A stretch of DNA of 11,869 nt from Paracoccaceae bacterium (GCA_003535335.1 DOHJ01000150.1:1686-13554), one strand, 5' to 3'. Shown: positions 1 through 6,425, counted from the stretch's first letter. The notes: generated by a model not told the origin, from the letters alone. Translations and numbers: made by a program.

Positions 1-42
1 CGCCAGCAAATCCGCGCGGAAATGGCTGACCGGCCTAACTGA
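1..42 (+). CDS. C-terminal end of an upstream gene (partial)
   Basis: The window opens in an ORF that reads RQQIRAEMADRPN and stops at TGA 40-42. A second frame (2-46) is also open, so the frame is not certain. A plus-strand terminator at 101-128 supports a plus-strand gene ending here. The tail resembles the C-terminus I would expect of a CcrM-type adenine methyltransferase, a gene I recall lying near mutY in Rhodobacterales. Thirteen residues cannot establish that, so no symbol is given. Confidence 0.4.
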   Translation, partial: RQQIRAEMADRPN

Positions 43-100
43 TTAATACAAATTAGAATACCGCCTGTGCCTGTGGCCTGACCTACAGTGCACTCACTTG

Positions 101-128
101 CCCCGCCGTTTATCCGGCGGGGTTTTTT
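101..128 (+). terminator. Rho-independent terminator of the upstream gene
   Basis: A perfect 8-bp GC-rich stem, CCCCGCCG (101-108) with CGGCGGGG (115-122), encloses a 6-nt loop and runs directly into six T residues (123-128). It has the full hallmarks of an intrinsic terminator on the plus strand. There is no T-run on the other side, so it should act in one direction. It insulates the membrane-protein/XRE module from upstream transcription. Confidence 0.9.
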
Positions 129-144
129 GTAACCTTGACGTTAC
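129..144. promoter_or_regulatory. Palindromic operator candidate, copy 1
   Basis: GTAACCTTGACGTTAC is a 16-bp palindrome with 5-bp arms (GTAAC/GTTAC) and further symmetry at T7/A10. It begins one base after the terminator T-run and contains a TTGACG hexamer (135-140) suitable as a -35 box. A near-identical copy lies 32 bp downstream. The likely ligand is the XRE regulator encoded at 787-990; this is inferred from position. Confidence 0.65.
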
Positions 145-163
145 TTCCTGCATGAGATATGTA
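135..163 (+). promoter_or_regulatory. Candidate promoter of the membrane protein/XRE operon
   Basis: A strong -35 hexamer, TTGACG (135-140), is followed after 17 nt by TATGTA (158-163), a weak -10 box that matches the consensus only in its first three bases. The -35 lies inside operator copy 1 and the -10 overlaps the start of copy 2, so a bound repressor would block RNA polymerase. The -10 is the uncertain part. Confidence 0.4.
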
Positions 164-176
164 ACCTTTAAGTTAC
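161..176. promoter_or_regulatory. Palindromic operator candidate, copy 2
   Basis: GTAACCTTTAAGTTAC has the same arms, spacing and inner T7/A10 symmetry as copy 1 and differs only at two central positions. The 32-bp separation is close to three helical turns, which places both copies on the same face of the DNA. It ends 14 nt before the ATG at 191. Inspection found no further GTAAC-N6-GTTAC in the window. Confidence 0.65.
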
Positions 177-190
177 ATTGGGGGGGAGAC

Positions 191-790
191 ATGCCAAAGG
201 TGAAATTTATTCTCACTAGCATAATAATAGGGCTTATCGCTGTGGGATTTTCTGAATTATTACAAAGAATAACGAACTGGCGGGGCGACTGGATCATGCC
301 GCCGCTTATGGCTGTGTTGATTGGTGGCTGGCTGTGGTATGAAAGCCGTCATAGTCATGCCACTGCAGTACAAAATCAGGATGCCGATTGTCTACATTGG
401 ACATTATTTCAAATGGCTGCGGGGCTGTTGGTTTTTATAATGGGGATGGTTGGCCTGAACTTGATTTCAGAGCCATATAAATTTGTGGCGGGGGGGATTG
501 GTGTTCTTGGTTTTATTGGCGCTATCCCGGCTGTGGTCCGTTATAACGAATTCATCAAAGCAGCACGTCATGCCCCTGCGTTGATGGATGAACGCATTGC
601 TGAAAATGCGGGAAAATCAGAAAGATGGGCGTTTTTGGCCTGTTTTAAAATTGCGTTAATTTTAGGGATGGTTGATTATCTGGATATGATGCAGATCACT
701 GGGGCCACTGTCGGACTTTCCGCTGCGGTTGGCGGGGTTTTTACCGGCATTATAGCGCAAGCCTATTATGAATGGCGGGATGGTAAATGA
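191..790 (+). CDS. Six-helix inner-membrane protein of unknown function
   Basis: I do not recognise the family of this 199-residue protein. Hydrophobic segments lie near residues 5-22, 33-50, 70-90, 97-117, 146-164 and 168-191, suggesting six membrane helices. A charged, mostly polar loop (about 118-145) separates helices 4 and 5. The ATG at 191 is chosen because a purine-rich GGGGAG tract precedes it; the TTG at 98 would put the start inside a terminator and both operators. The gene overlaps the XRE gene by 4 nt (ATGA at 787-790), so the two are probably translationally coupled. Membrane protein plus short XRE repressor is a recurrent bacterial gene pairing, often with an unknown signal. Two G7 tracts occur, one at the ribosome site (180-186) and one in the coding region (490-496). 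Being a real membrane protein gene is well supported; function is not. Confidence 0.8.
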   Translation: MPKVKFILTSIIIGLIAVGFSELLQRITNWRGDWIMPPLMAVLIGGWLWYESRHSHATAVQNQDADCLHWTLFQMAAGLLVFIMGMVGLNLISEPYKFVAGGIGVLGFIGAIPAVVRYNEFIKAARHAPALMDERIAENAGKSERWAFLACFKIALILGMVDYLDMMQITGATVGLSAAVGGVFTGIIAQAYYEWRDGK

Positions 791-990
791 GCGTACCTTT
801 GTGTAATGAATTGAAGCAATGGCGCACTAAATCCGGCATGACCCAAGCAGAGCTGGCAAACAGAGCTGGTGTTAGCCGCAAAACCATAAACACCATTGAA
901 AACGCAGTTTTTATTCCCTCAACAGTCTTGGCATTACGTCTGGCTGTTGTTTTTGATTGTAGCGTAGAAGACCTTTTTTCACTAAAGTAA
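787..990 (+). CDS. Short XRE/Cro-CI family transcriptional regulator
   Basis: This 67-residue protein is a single helix-turn-helix domain. The turn region TQAELANRAGVSRKTINTIE (residues 19-38) fits the HTH_3 pattern, with the recognition helix at about 30-38. The end, FDCSVEDLF (56-64), is the usual close of small stand-alone XRE proteins. There is no effector or dimerisation domain, so it probably acts as a small dimeric repressor. Its start overlaps the stop of the membrane protein gene (ATGA), with GGGA 6 nt upstream. The two 16-bp palindromes before the operon are its natural candidate targets, implying autoregulation; that link is inferred. The loop after the recognition helix reads ENAVFIPS, where relatives commonly have something like E-x-G-K-Y-N-P-S, so it is a mildly divergent member. 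Confidence 0.88.
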   Translation: MSVPLCNELKQWRTKSGMTQAELANRAGVSRKTINTIENAVFIPSTVLALRLAVVFDCSVEDLFSLK

Positions 991-1018
991 TAATCCTGAA
1001 TGTTTCCGCGGCTGTTTC

Positions 1019-1267
1019 TTAGAGGCAAAGATATAGATGCTCTGATACATAGTTGGGCAGCGTTCTGGTTGAGGCGTATTCGGCTTGTTTTCCTACCTTG
1101 CCGCAAATTCGACCTGCCTCGATCTGAGTGCCGGCTTTGGCGTCACGAACAGAAACAAGGCTGCTGGTTTGAAGCTTCACACTCGAGCCATTAAAGTCAG
1201 AAACCACCGGCGGTGCATCACAGGCAGCAATTAATAACAGGCTTGCAGTAACGATTAATACTCTCAT
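1019..1267 (-). CDS. Small conserved lipoprotein of unknown function
   Basis: The product has 82 residues. The N-terminus MRVLIVTASLLLIAAC is a lipoprotein signal with lipobox I-A-A-C, giving Cys16 as the lipidated residue. Asp17 follows it; in E. coli Asp at +2 retains lipoproteins in the inner membrane, but that rule may not hold in alphaproteobacteria. The mature part is short and ends in a Cys-containing region: ICGKVGKQAEYAST, then HLYLCL at the C-terminus. The two cysteines could form a disulfide. The pattern IC-G-x-x-G-x-x-A-E-Y-A-S is, to my memory, seen in other alphaproteobacterial hypothetical lipoproteins. The start at 1267 is preferred over an upstream TTG (1288) because AAGGA lies 9 nt before it and the signal peptide begins there. 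It is convergent with the XRE gene (28-nt gap) and lies downstream of mutY on the same strand, 165 nt away. Confidence 0.75.
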   Translation of the reverse strand: MRVLIVTASLLLIAACDAPPVVSDFNGSSVKLQTSSLVSVRDAKAGTQIEAGRICGKVGKQAEYASTRTLPNYVSEHLYLCL

Positions 1268-1432
1268 GGGTTTATATCCTTCTCGCAAACAGATTGATCA
1301 ATTATCGCATGCGCTATGATGCTGGCATGCGGTTATAAAAGAAGTCAATAAATGGATTGGGTTAAAATAAGCTTACGGTTATTGAGCTGGCAGGGGCTTG
1401 ATAGTTTCCTACAATGCACGCGCCGCAAATGT

Positions 1433-2500
1433 TCAATTGTCATCAAATTGCGTGCAGGCAAGCCTGTAAGCCTTTCGCATTACAGTGGGCAATGTTTCGG
1501 GATCAAAGGCATTTTTAGAAATGAAATCTCCGGTTGCAGGCGGCTTATTACCGATGGTTGCAACCCGCAACGATAGGCGTAAATGAAAATGGGTAAAGGT
1601 GTGGCGGACCTCGGCATTCAAAACCTGCCAATCTGCAGAAACCGGCGGGTTTTCAACGGCTTTAGCACCCCATTCAGCCCCGGGCCAACCCAACATTCCG
1701 CCCAAAAGCCCCTTATCGGGCCGTCGCTCCAACAACCATGCACCATCAGTGCGACGGGCGATGTAGGCAATACCGTAGCGGATGGGTTTCACGGGTTTTG
1801 GTGTCTTTTTTGGCAATTCTGCAGCTGTGCCACTAATCAATGCAACGCAAGCACAAGACCAAGGACAAATTCCACAAGTCGGCGATTTTGGCGTGCAAAT
1901 TGTAGCGCCTAAATCCATCACGGCTTGGGCGTAATCACCGGCGCGCAAATCTGGTGTTAATGCCGTGGCTTTGCTGAATAATTCAGGTTTGGCAGCGGGC
2001 AGGGGGGTGTGGATATTGTGCAGTCGTGCCATCACACGTTCGACATTTCCATCCATCACACATTCAGGCCGGCCAAAAGCGATCGAGGCAATTGCCGCTG
2101 CCGTGTAGGGGCCAATGCCCGGCAATTTTAGCAATTCATCACGGGTCTCGGGAAATTCACTGTTATAATCAGAAACAACCATACGGGCGCATTTCAGCAA
2201 ATTACGGGCGCGGGCGTAATATCCAAGACCGGCCCATTGCCCCATTACATCTTGGTCTTTGGCTGCCGCCAATGCATCGACGGTCGGCCAACGTTTTGTG
2301 AATGCATGAAAATATTTGGCAACCGCCGCAACGGTGGTTTGTTGCAGCATGACTTCGGACATCCAGACCCGATACGGCTCCGCCATCACACCTGACTTTG
2401 ATTGCGCAGGCGGGATGCGCCACGGCAAGTCGCGCGCGTGTTTGTCATACCAATCAAGCAAGACATCATTTAGCGTATAATTTTCCGGATAATCACGCAA
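1433..2500 (-). CDS. mutY: A/G-specific adenine DNA glycosylase MutY
   Basis: MutY removes adenine mispaired with 8-oxoguanine in base-excision repair. The 355-residue protein has all key elements: SEVMLQQTTV with catalytic Glu49, the helix-hairpin-helix LPGIGPYTAAAIASIAFG (126-143), and catalytic Asp150 in MDGNVERV. The [4Fe-4S] ligands are Cys202, 209, 212 and 218 (C-x6-C-x2-C-x5-C). The C-terminal NUDIX-like 8-oxoG recognition domain carries HTFTHFHL (300-307). The insert before the active site (about 31-43) is, as I recall, typical of Rhodobacterales. The start is TTG at 2500: an in-frame TAA lies two codons upstream, and AGG sits 6 nt before it, so no earlier start is possible. It is transcribed divergently from dciA across 95 nt. 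An orphan TATAAT on this strand (2523-2528) has no -35 at proper spacing. Confidence 0.97.
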   Translation of the reverse strand: MRDYPENYTLNDVLLDWYDKHARDLPWRIPPAQSKSGVMAEPYRVWMSEVMLQQTTVAAVAKYFHAFTKRWPTVDALAAAKDQDVMGQWAGLGYYARARNLLKCARMVVSDYNSEFPETRDELLKLPGIGPYTAAAIASIAFGRPECVMDGNVERVMARLHNIHTPLPAAKPELFSKATALTPDLRAGDYAQAVMDLGATICTPKSPTCGICPWSCACVALISGTAAELPKKTPKPVKPIRYGIAYIARRTDGAWLLERRPDKGLLGGMLGWPGAEWGAKAVENPPVSADWQVLNAEVRHTFTHFHLRLSLRVATIGNKPPATGDFISKNAFDPETLPTVMRKAYRLACTQFDDN

Positions 2501-2506
2501 ATATTA

Positions 2507-2509
2507 CCT
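2507..2509 (-). promoter_or_regulatory. Shine-Dalgarno core deciding the mutY TTG start
   Basis: On the minus strand AGG is followed by TAATAT and then TTG. The TAA within this spacer is an in-frame stop, so the TTG at 2500 is the first usable start codon of mutY. Confidence 0.6.
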
Positions 2510-2595
2510 GCCAATTCGTGTTATTATACTGGCACTTGCTGCCAAGGTGTTTAGAGTGACGTCATAGTCGCAGCATATTATTCGCAAAGGACCAG

Positions 2596-3111
2596 ATGAA
2601 GCAAGCAACTGGATATAAACGGCGCAGTTACGGGTTTCAAAGAACCTCGAAGCTGCTGCAGGCCCGCATTCGCGAGGCTGGTGAAACCCGTGGTTTTGCT
2701 GTTACCCGCTTGCTGACCCACTGGGTTGAAATCGTTGGCGAAAATACGGCCCGCATGGCCCGTCCTGTGGATGTGAAATATGGCCGAGAAGGCTTTGGCG
2801 CGACGCTTACTTTGTTGACCACCGGCGCGCAGGCCCCGATGCTGGAAATGCAAAAGGAAACCCTGCGCGAACGGGTCAATGCCTGTTACGGCTATACGGC
2901 GATTTCACGGATTCGCATCACACAAACATCGGCCACAGGCTTTGCCGAGGGCCAAGCACAATTTACAGCCGCGCCCAAGACACAAAAGGCCGCCCCAAGC
3001 CCCGAAATCAAACAGGCCGCACGCAATGTGGTGGCCCCCGTTGCCGATCAGGGCTTGCGTGATGCCCTTGAAGCATTGGGCGAAAATATTATATTCCGTT
3101 CCAGGCATTGA
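2596..3111 (+). CDS. dciA: DciA-like DUF721 protein, putative replicative helicase loader
   Basis: DUF721 proteins are the DciA family, which recruits or loads the DnaB replicative helicase in bacteria lacking DnaC or DnaI. The 171-residue product has the DUF721 domain at roughly residues 15-112, with the characteristic W-x-x-I-V-G segment (HWVEIVGENTARMARP, 42-57). The strand LTLLTTGAQAPMLEMQK (about 71-87) and the R-I-R-I strand (105-108) follow. A low-complexity Ala/Lys/Pro tail (about 115-145) leads to a short C-terminal helix, QGLRDALEALGENII. AAAGGA lies 4 nt before the ATG. The gene is followed after 13 nt by the DsbA-like gene, so they are likely co-transcribed. Family assignment is confident; the helicase-loading role is taken from the family and not shown here. 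Confidence 0.88.
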   Translation: MKQATGYKRRSYGFQRTSKLLQARIREAGETRGFAVTRLLTHWVEIVGENTARMARPVDVKYGREGFGATLTLLTTGAQAPMLEMQKETLRERVNACYGYTAISRIRITQTSATGFAEGQAQFTAAPKTQKAAPSPEIKQAARNVVAPVADQGLRDALEALGENIIFRSRH

Positions 3112-3124
3112 AAAGGAAATCCAG

Positions 3125-3814
3125 ATGAAACGCAGATTGTTTATTGGCTCAGGTGCCGCAGTTGTCGCCGCTGGTGGCGCATATTGGCTGAATGGCTCAG
3201 ATGCCGCAGTTGGCAGCTCTAACGCCAGTTCCGGCTTTGGCGCGGCAATGGCACAATCATCGGAAAACTCTGCGCCAATCGACACATCCGGCATTGTTGA
3301 AATGACGATGGGCGACAAGGATGCGCCGGTAACCGTGGTTGAATATTCATCCTTTACCTGCCCGCATTGTGCAACTTTTCATGAAAATGTGCTGCCGGAT
3401 ATCAAAAAGAATTACATCGAGACCGGCAAAATTCGCTACATTATGCGCGAGGCATATTTTAGCAAATACGATCTGTGGGCCAGCCTGATGGCGCGTTGCG
3501 GTGGTGAAATGCGCTATTTCGGAATTGCCGATATTTTAATGAAAAAGCAACGCGAATGGCTTGCGGATGGCAAACCCGATACCGTGGTTGAAAACCTGCG
3601 CAAAATTGGTTTAACGGCGGGTTTGACCAACGAAGATCTGGACGCCTGTTTTAAAGACGAAGACAGGGTGAAGGCGCTTGTGGCTTGGTATCAGGAAAAT
3701 TTCACCAGAGACGAGATGAATTCAACCCCGTCGTTTATGATTGATGGCAAAAAATACTCAAACATGAACTATGCAGATTTTTCGGAATCTCTGGATGCAA
3801 AACTGGCCGAGTAA
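3125..3814 (+). CDS. DsbA-family periplasmic thiol:disulfide oxidoreductase
   Basis: The 229-residue protein has a basic start and a hydrophobic N-terminal segment (about 7-22) that serves as a secretion signal or membrane anchor. A Ser/Ala-rich linker follows. The thioredoxin fold carries the DsbA-type active site C79-P-H-C82 and the cis-proline loop STPSF (Pro202). A second cysteine pair, Cys125 and Cys175, lies in the helical insertion; a second disulfide is known in some alphaproteobacterial DsbA proteins. It should oxidise exported proteins, or fold a specific partner, in the periplasm. The start at 3125 has AAAGGA 7 nt upstream and begins the signal. The same frame extends back to 2879 inside dciA, but that extension lacks a signal at its start. 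The stop codon lies 2 nt from the lpxK stop. I recall smc commonly following this pair in Rhodobacterales; here it does not. Confidence 0.93.
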   Translation: MKRRLFIGSGAAVVAAGGAYWLNGSDAAVGSSNASSGFGAAMAQSSENSAPIDTSGIVEMTMGDKDAPVTVVEYSSFTCPHCATFHENVLPDIKKNYIETGKIRYIMREAYFSKYDLWASLMARCGGEMRYFGIADILMKKQREWLADGKPDTVVENLRKIGLTAGLTNEDLDACFKDEDRVKALVAWYQENFTRDEMNSTPSFMIDGKKYSNMNYADFSESLDAKLAE

Positions 3815-3816
3815 GG

Positions 3817-4809
3817 TTATTTTTTCAGGGCTGCGAGCGCTGTGTCAAAGGCGCTCCAGTCCGTAACTTCCAATCGCACCGGCAGGCTTAAAACCTCGCT
3901 CCGAAAATCGGCGGGCAGGCGCACGGCGTCTTTTTCGGTGGTGACCATAATTGCATCGCGCAACTTGGCCTCGATCGACAGACGTTTCATCAATGCGGCT
4001 GTCAGGGGCTGGTGGTCGCTTAATGCTTCGGCGTGGATCAGGTTGGCCCCCAGATTGCGCAAGGTGGCAAAGAATTTTTCAGGATGACCAATGCCGGCAA
4101 AGGCTAAAACCGGCTGATCTTGCCAGTCAATTCCGGTTTGCAGCACCTCCAGTCTGGCCTGAAGATGGGGCACGGACACCGATTGACCCCAGATATCGGC
4201 AAACTGCGATTGCGCCTTGTCCGGTCCGATTGATAGCAACATATCGGCGCGTTTCAAACCGGCCAAAACCGGTTCACGCAACGGCCCGGAAGGCAGCACG
4301 CGACCGTTGCCAAAACCGATGGCAGCATCGACCACAACAATCGACAGATCCTTGGCCAAAGACGGATTTTGGAACCCGTCATCCATAATAATAATATCCG
4401 CCCCAGCCGCGATGGCCGCCTTGGCACCGGCGGCACGGTTTTTTGCAACCCACGTCGGGGTGAAGGCCGCCAGCAACAAAGGCTCGTCACCGGTTTGGGC
4501 GGCTGTGTGTGCTTTTTCGTCCACCTGAACCGGTCCCTCCAGTGATCCGCCATAGCCGCGCGAAACCACGTGCGGGTTGTGCCCTGCGTTTATCAGGCGC
4601 TGGACAATGGCAATCACAGTCGGGGTTTTCCCCGTGCCACCTGCGTTGATATTGCCAACGCAAATCACAGGAACCGGTGCGGTGAAATCAGGTTTTTTGC
4701 TTATCCTTTTGGCTGTAGCGGCCCCGTAAATTGCAGCCAGCGGCGACAGGATGCGCGCGATTATGCCCGGGCGATGCGGGGGGCGAAACCAGAAACGGGG
4801 CGGTTGCAT
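3817..4809 (-). CDS. lpxK: Tetraacyldisaccharide 4'-kinase LpxK
   Basis: LpxK phosphorylates the 4' position of the lipid A disaccharide to give lipid IVA, at the inner face of the inner membrane. The 330-residue protein begins with a membrane-associating amphipathic stretch (about 5-32). The Walker A loop [11 protein letters not shown] is at 52-62. SRGYGG (83-88), GDEPLLLA (107-114) and the acidic motif DDGFQ (143-147) follow, then LPSGPLREP (172-180). The second domain has [12 protein letters not shown] and [11 protein letters not shown], both typical of the family. One common DHH-type signature reads DHQPL here. The ATG overlaps the waaA stop codon by one base (TAATG), so translation is probably coupled. 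It is the last gene of the minus-strand run and ends 2 nt from the convergent dsbA stop. No clear terminator follows. Confidence 0.96.
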   Translation of the reverse strand: MQPPRFWFRPPHRPGIIARILSPLAAIYGAATAKRISKKPDFTAPVPVICVGNINAGGTGKTPTVIAIVQRLINAGHNPHVVSRGYGGSLEGPVQVDEKAHTAAQTGDEPLLLAAFTPTWVAKNRAAGAKAAIAAGADIIIMDDGFQNPSLAKDLSIVVVDAAIGFGNGRVLPSGPLREPVLAGLKRADMLLSIGPDKAQSQFADIWGQSVSVPHLQARLEVLQTGIDWQDQPVLAFAGIGHPEKFFATLRNLGANLIHAEALSDHQPLTAALMKRLSIEAKLRDAIMVTTEKDAVRLPADFRSEVLSLPVRLEVTDWSAFDTALAALKK

Positions 4810-6068
4810 TATGCGGGGTCCAATTCATCAAGTGCGGTTGTGATCAGTTCAACAGCAAGGTCGGCGGCTTGGGCACCGCTGGTCGAGACGTCCCAGCCGG
4901 CGTGGGCCATTGCCGCGGCTTTGTCTGGTGCCAAAAGCTCTTGCACGCCTACGGCCAGTTGCTGTTCATCTTCAACCTTGCGTGCCGCACCTGCTGTGTT
5001 CAGCCTGTGATAACTGTCTTTGTGCCGTTCAGTATTCGACCCGTGCAAAATGGCACATCCCAGCGCGGCAGCATCTAAGGGTGATTGTCCCGTGGCGGTT
5101 TTATCCAGCGATTTACCCATAAAACAGACCGGCGCAAGGCGATACCAAAGCCCCATTTCTTCGTCCGTGTCACCGATAAAAACCTGAACATGTTCATCCG
5201 GTTCCTGCTCCAGCGATCTCTGGGCCACGATCCAGCCCTGTTGGCGTAACTGCCGGGCAATTTCAGCGCCACGTTCCGGCTCATCGGGCACAAGTATCAG
5301 CAGTAACCGGTGCGATAGACGGCTTGCAATCCGGTGCGCAGATATGACGCTGTCTTCTTCTTGCTGTGTAATTTCGGCCGCAAGCCAAAGCGGGCGGGCC
5401 GCAATTAGATGCGCCATTTCATCGCGATCCCGGTCATCGCAATATAACGTATTGACGCCCTCTTGCAGCAAGCCCGCCACAGTAACCGATCCGGCCCTCG
5501 CGCCTTGCTTGACCAGATCACGCGAAACAGTGCCATTTGTGGCGTGGATATGATTAAACCGGCGCAGAATATCCGTTGTAATTCCTTTGCTGTAGCGCGG
5601 TTTTGTCTCAATACTGGCGCGAGAATTTGCATTGACCATATAGAGTCCGATTTGTTTTTTTCGACTGCCGACCACAAGTGCAGGTCGCAAAACGGGCCCG
5701 AGCCAAATTCCCATTGCCGGCTGCCAGTGGTTAAGGAATTTATCAACCTGCTGCGGGGTGTCGTCAGGGACAATAATTTGCAGGCAGGGCTGCTTGCAAC
5801 ACTCCTGAAACCGGGTGTCGGTCGAGGTATTTTTTGGCGTTGTAACCAGAAATGAAAGCTGCGTATGTTCGCCCGATAATTGCCGGATCAATTCAGTTAT
5901 CGCGGTAAATTGGCATTTCGTGCCGGCGTGCAACCAGAGCAATTGGCCCGCTGGTCGGGCAAGCCGTGTGTCGTTGTCGTCTGTTGATGTTGCATGCTTT
6001 TGCAAGCGCAAGCTGTGCTGGCCCGCGCGTTTTGCGTTTGCAAGATAAAGTTTTAGGCCAATTGACAT
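4809..6068 (-). CDS. waaA: Divergent Kdo transferase (GT30/WaaA-like glycosyltransferase)
   Basis: WaaA transfers Kdo from CMP-Kdo to lipid IVA. Overall layout fits the family: an N-terminal half beginning [11 protein letters not shown] (43-53) and a C-terminal half with WLAA (228-231), [12 protein letters not shown] (255-266) and [10 protein letters not shown]. The 419-residue length is also normal. Key motifs are changed, however. The canonical H-x-x-S-V-G-E reads H47-A-G-T-K-C-Q53, putting Gln where the catalytic Glu should be. The W-x-E-S-E-L-W-P-N block reads WLGPVLRPA (122-130). S-T-H-x-x-E reads EITQQEE (232-238), P-R-H-P-E-R reads PDEPER (261-266), and H-N-P-L-E-P-A reads QSPLDAA (328-334). 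No N-terminal membrane helix is seen. I recall similar divergent WaaA homologs in other Rhodobacterales, so this may be a lineage subfamily and not decay. It sits between DUF4170 (14-nt gap) and lpxK (1-nt overlap). Enzyme activity is uncertain. Confidence 0.82.
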   Translation of the reverse strand: MSIGLKLYLANAKRAGQHSLRLQKHATSTDDNDTRLARPAGQLLWLHAGTKCQFTAITELIRQLSGEHTQLSFLVTTPKNTSTDTRFQECCKQPCLQIIVPDDTPQQVDKFLNHWQPAMGIWLGPVLRPALVVGSRKKQIGLYMVNANSRASIETKPRYSKGITTDILRRFNHIHATNGTVSRDLVKQGARAGSVTVAGLLQEGVNTLYCDDRDRDEMAHLIAARPLWLAAEITQQEEDSVISAHRIASRLSHRLLLILVPDEPERGAEIARQLRQQGWIVAQRSLEQEPDEHVQVFIGDTDEEMGLWYRLAPVCFMGKSLDKTATGQSPLDAAALGCAILHGSNTERHKDSYHRLNTAGAARKVEDEQQLAVGVQELLAPDKAAAMAHAGWDVSTSGAQAADLAVELITTALDELDPA

Positions 6069-6082
6069 GCACCCACCACTGT

Positions 6083-6328
6083 TTAGCCGTCCAGCTCTTC
6101 GGTCAAAGAGGCCTCAACCTCTTCGTCGCGAAGGCGGTGGATGTGGGCAATAAAGTAGCGCATGTGGGCGTTATCTACTGTGCGGTGGGCTTCGGATTTC
6201 CAAGCGGCATAAGCGGCCGCATAATTTGGATACATTCCAACGATGTGGATGTCATCAACATTTTTAAAGGCGTTTTTGGTTGGGTTAATCAATTCGCCGC
6301 CAAAGACGAGGTGCAGGCGCTGGGTCAT
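6083..6328 (-). CDS. DUF4170 family small protein
   Basis: This 81-residue, soluble, signal-less protein of unknown function matches DUF4170. Its hallmarks are MTQRLHLVFGGEL at the start, then IVGMYPNYAAAYAAWKSEAH and DNAHMRYFIAHIHRLRDEE. The ATG at 6328 is chosen because family members begin at MTQRLHL and GGAG lies 9 nt upstream. Longer readings (starts at 6352 or 6418) lack a ribosome site and have unfamiliar sequence. In alphaproteobacteria this gene recurs between cysQ-like and waaA/lpxK genes (from memory), which hints at a role in lipopolysaccharide assembly or its control; nothing in the sequence proves that. The gap upstream to cysQ is 97 nt and contains a candidate promoter, so DUF4170-waaA-lpxK may be partly independent of the genes ahead of it. 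Confidence 0.88.
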   Translation of the reverse strand: MTQRLHLVFGGELINPTKNAFKNVDDIHIVGMYPNYAAAYAAWKSEAHRTVDNAHMRYFIAHIHRLRDEEVEASLTEELDG

Positions 6329-6360
6329 ATTATCTGGCTCCGGTTGGTGCATGAATTTGA

Positions 6361-6389
6361 ATTGTAGCCTGGCGGGGCAAGAATTTCTA
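6361..6389 (-). promoter_or_regulatory. Candidate internal promoter ahead of DUF4170-waaA-lpxK
   Basis: On the minus strand TAGAAA (6389-6384, 4 of 6 matches to a -35) is followed after exactly 17 nt by TACAAT (6366-6361, 5 of 6 to a -10). Transcription would begin near 6354, leaving a short leader before the DUF4170 ATG at 6328. It lies in the only sizeable gap (97 nt) within the cysQ-to-lpxK run. Confidence 0.35.
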
Positions 6390-6425
6390 TGCCTGCGGCG
6401 CGGATATTTATAGAACAATAATGGG

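Noticed and set aside
98..190. N-terminal extension of the membrane protein from a TTG at 98
   Set aside because: It would begin inside the terminator stem and run through both operators. The ATG at 191 has its own ribosome site and starts directly with a membrane helix.
1289..1432. Possible terminator after mutY or promoter for the lipoprotein gene
   Set aside because: Only weak AT-rich inverted repeats and a TTGACT hexamer without a spaced -10 are present.
1352..1576. Plus-strand 74-codon ORF
   Set aside because: It overlaps the mutY 3' end, has no ribosome site, and the protein looks random.
2523..2528. Perfect TATAAT on the minus strand ahead of mutY
   Set aside because: The only -35-like hexamer nearby (TTGGCA) is 11 nt away, too close for a sigma-70 promoter. 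A promoter here remains possible but is not supported.
2557..2564. TGACGTCA palindrome between mutY and dciA
   Set aside because: A single 8-bp palindrome with no second copy is expected by chance often enough not to call a regulator site.
2879..3124. Longer reading of the DsbA-like gene beginning within dciA
   Set aside because: The extension overlaps the dciA coding sequence in another frame, is Pro/His/Arg-rich and would bury the signal peptide; ATG 3125 has a good ribosome site.
3835..3856. Inverted repeat GAGCGC/GCGCTC as a terminator for dsbA or lpxK
   Set aside because: It lies inside lpxK coding sequence, has only a 6-bp stem with a 10-nt loop, and no T-run follows it on either strand.
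3951..4388. Plus-strand 145-codon ORF opposite lpxK
   Set aside because: It is antisense to a strongly recognised lpxK, with Arg/Pro-rich composition typical of a shadow frame.
6329..6418. N-terminal extension of DUF4170 (starts at 6418 or 6352)
   Set aside because: There is no ribosome site, the sequence is not like the family, and the family start MTQRLHL matches 6328.
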